Source of the DNA: DATHWB01 sp046565785
GTDB taxonomy: Bacteria; Actinomycetota; Acidimicrobiia; Spongiisociales; ZC4RG35
DNA: 22,568 bases
NCBI GenBank assembly: GCA_046565785.1
Contig: JBKHXZ010000254.1
Coordinates: forward strand, 1-22,568
Reading direction: 5' to 3'
In this document: positions 21,616 to 22,568 of the stretch, one piece after another
How the letters are laid out: every line of letters starts with the position of its first letter
Position numbering within the stretch: the first letter of the stretch is position 1
The notes under the pieces: generated by a model
Told to the model about the DNA's origin: nothing
Database searches by the model: none
The model's input: only the letters and a program-made list of their open reading frames with translations
Made by a program: the position numbers and the translations under genes

Positions 21616-21947
21616 CAGTTGGTCCCCATCGCTGCTCGGACGGCGCGCACCAGGCCGACCACGGCGGCGCAGATCACGACCAGCCCGACGAGGAACACCG
21701 TCGGAGTCGAGATGAACACAGCGGCGGTGATCACCAGCGCCCCGGCGACCAGGGTGAGGCCGAACAACATGAGGTGTGGTCGGCCGGTGTCGTCACGGAG
21801 GCGTGCGGTCTCGACGGTCGAGAACCAGATGAGGGCGGCCACCGCGACTGCCAGCGTGGCCACCACCACTGTCCCCGGCGTGGCGAAGAACGTGAGCCAC
21901 AGCACCGCGGCCGCCGTCACGATGCCGAAGGTGAGTTCACGCCGCAT
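21615..21947 (-). CDS. Small four-helix membrane protein of unknown function
   Basis: A 110-residue hydrophobic protein with four predicted membrane helices (about 6-23, 27-43, 59-77, 80-100) and a short charged loop between helices 2 and 3 (ETARLRDDTGRPH). No family is recognised. The start ATG at 21947 was chosen because a TAGGGT box lies 7 nt upstream, the leaderless geometry seen elsewhere in the window; an in-frame start at 21980 lies upstream of that box. It is coupled to the nitroreductase gene by a TGATG overlap, so the two are one operon. Confidence 0.75.
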   Translation of the reverse strand: MRRELTFGIVTAAAVLWLTFFATPGTVVVATLAVAVAALIWFSTVETARLRDDTGRPHLMLFGLTLVAGALVITAAVFISTPTVFLVGLVVICAAVVGLVRAVRAAMGTN

Positions 21948-21954
21948 CGCCGTC

Positions 21955-21960
21955 ACCCTA
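21955..21960 (-). promoter_or_regulatory. Candidate -10 box for the small membrane protein/nitroreductase operon
   Basis: TAGGGT on the minus strand is followed by 7 nt and the ATG at 21947. No Shine-Dalgarno is present. It separates this operon from pntB, which ends 84 nt upstream. Confidence 0.45.
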
Positions 21961-21987
21961 CCGAACGAAGAACTCCGCAAACTGATG

Positions 21988-22001
21988 CGGCGAAAGCGCC
22001 G
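21988..22001 (-). terminator. Weak hairpin after pntB
   Basis: CGGCG-AAAG-CGCCG forms a 5-bp GC stem with a 4-nt loop about 30 nt after the pntB stop. There is no U tract, so it may be a weak or processing hairpin and not a true intrinsic terminator. Confidence 0.25.
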
Positions 22002-22031
22002 TATACGACCACACGAACCCAGGGTTTGGGG

Positions 22032-22568
22032 TCAGAGGTCCTTGACTGCGGAAACGATGTCGGCCAGACCCTGTTTGGCGTCGGCGAAGAACATCAGCGT
22101 GTTGTCCTCGTAGAACAGCGGATTGTCGATTCCGGCGAAGCCAGGCGACAGGCTGCGCTTGATGACGATCACGTTGCGTGCTTTATCGACATCGAGAATC
22201 GGCATGCCGTAGATCGAACTCGACGGATCGTCTCGGGCGGACGGGTTGACGTCGTCGTTGGCGCCGACCACCAGTGCCAAGTCGGTCCGCGGGAAGTCGC
22301 CGTTGATGTCGTCGAGGTCGAAGAGCAGCTCGTAGTCGACGTCCGCCTCGGCCAGCAGCACGTTCATGTGGCCCGGCATGCGCCCCGCGACGGGATGGAT
22401 GGCGTAGCGGACTTCAACGCCGCGTGCTTCCAGCAGGGAGGCCAGTTCGCGCAAGGTGTGCTGAGCCTGGGCAACGGCGAGGCCGTAGCCAGGAACGACG
22501 ATGACCCGTTCGGCGTAGGCCATGGTGACGGCGACGTCGTCGGCCGTCGCCCGGCGGGTGACTTTCTC
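22032..22568 (-). CDS. pntB: NAD(P) transhydrogenase beta subunit, C-terminal part (partial)
   Basis: The last 178 residues of PntB; the gene runs off the right edge of the window, with the frame open to the last base. This is domain III, which binds NADP(H): the GYGLAVAQAQ Rossmann motif, HPVAGRMPGHMNVLLAEA, LVVGANDDVNP, the IYGMPILDVDKA loop and the RSLSPGFAGIDNPLFY block all match PntB closely. With the alpha subunit and the membrane domain it uses the proton gradient to transfer hydride from NADH to NADP+. An internal ATG at 22523 is not the start, because coding similarity continues upstream of it. Confidence 0.97.
   Translation of the reverse strand, partial: EKVTRRATADDVAVTMAYAERVIVVPGYGLAVAQAQHTLRELASLLEARGVEVRYAIHPVAGRMPGHMNVLLAEADVDYELLFDLDDINGDFPRTDLALVVGANDDVNPSARDDPSSSIYGMPILDVDKARNVIVIKRSLSPGFAGIDNPLFYEDNTLMFFADAKQGLADIVSAVKDL

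Noticed and set aside
22016..22026. Inverted repeat AACCC-A-GGGTT just after the pntB stop, as a terminator
   Set aside because: The one-base loop cannot form a hairpin and there is no U tract.
1..22568. Mobile elements, CRISPR arrays, tRNA or rRNA genes
   Set aside because: No transposase, integrase, repeat-spacer pattern or cloverleaf/rRNA sequence was seen; the genes are all chromosomal housekeeping types with uniform composition.

Overview
This is a gene-dense, high-GC stretch that reads as the chromosome of a member of the Actinomycetota, probably an uncultured Acidimicrobiia-like lineage. The phylum call rests on four things seen here: a DEDDh exonuclease fused to a UvrC-type GIY-YIG domain under a perfect actinobacterial SOS box, several TANNNT boxes placed 6-7 nt before start codons (leaderless transcripts), an ECF sigma factor beside a DUF5667 membrane protein, and frequent GTG starts. 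The class-level guess is inference from the presence of System I cytochrome c maturation genes, which are uncommon among Actinomycetota. I see no rRNA or tRNA genes, insertion sequences, CRISPR or phage genes. No intergenic gap exceeds about 100 bases, and most neighbouring genes overlap by 4 nt (ATGA, GTGA or TTGA).

Region 1 (39-6332, minus strand) is one polycistron, ccmA-ccmB-ccmC-ccmD-ccmE-ccmF-ccmH-ccmI-like-ccmG. It is a complete System I pathway: haem export and loading (CcmABCD), haem chaperone (CcmE), ligase (CcmF/H/I-like) and thioredoxin-fold reductant (CcmG). Divergent from it (6433-8276, plus) is a two-component system: an OmpR-type regulator and a four-helix membrane histidine kinase, with only 100 bp between the two transcription units.

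Region 2 (8216-15232) is a histidine-biosynthesis cluster. On the minus strand the order is a TrpR-like (YerC/YecD family) regulator, hisG, hisD, hisB, hisH, hisF, fused hisIE, then a TlpA-like lipoprotein thioredoxin and an Lgt-like membrane protein whose end overlaps the convergent kinase gene. hisA is divergent on the plus strand. The 86-bp gap between the regulator gene and hisA holds an AT-richer patch with an inverted repeat that is a candidate operator. No hisC or hisN is present.

Region 3 (15268-18147) has an acyl-CoA dehydrogenase (plus) that is convergent with, and overlaps by 38 bp, the SOS-controlled exonuclease/GIY-YIG fusion (minus).

Region 4 (18175-20618, minus) is a small operon: DUF5667 membrane protein (putative anti-sigma partner), ECF sigma factor, SpoU-family RNA 2'-O-methyltransferase and a small putative lipoprotein. 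A divergent DUF2007-type membrane-anchored protein follows (20694-21020, plus), then a nitroreductase and a small membrane protein (minus). The right edge holds the C-terminal NADP(H)-binding part of pntB, the beta subunit of proton-translocating transhydrogenase, cut by the window end.

No wholly new system stands out. The strongest signals are the SOS box placed exactly in a leaderless promoter of the exonuclease/UvrC-like fusion, the Lgt-like protein that lacks recognisable catalytic residues paired with a TlpA lipoprotein behind the his genes, and the two-component system facing the ccm operon.
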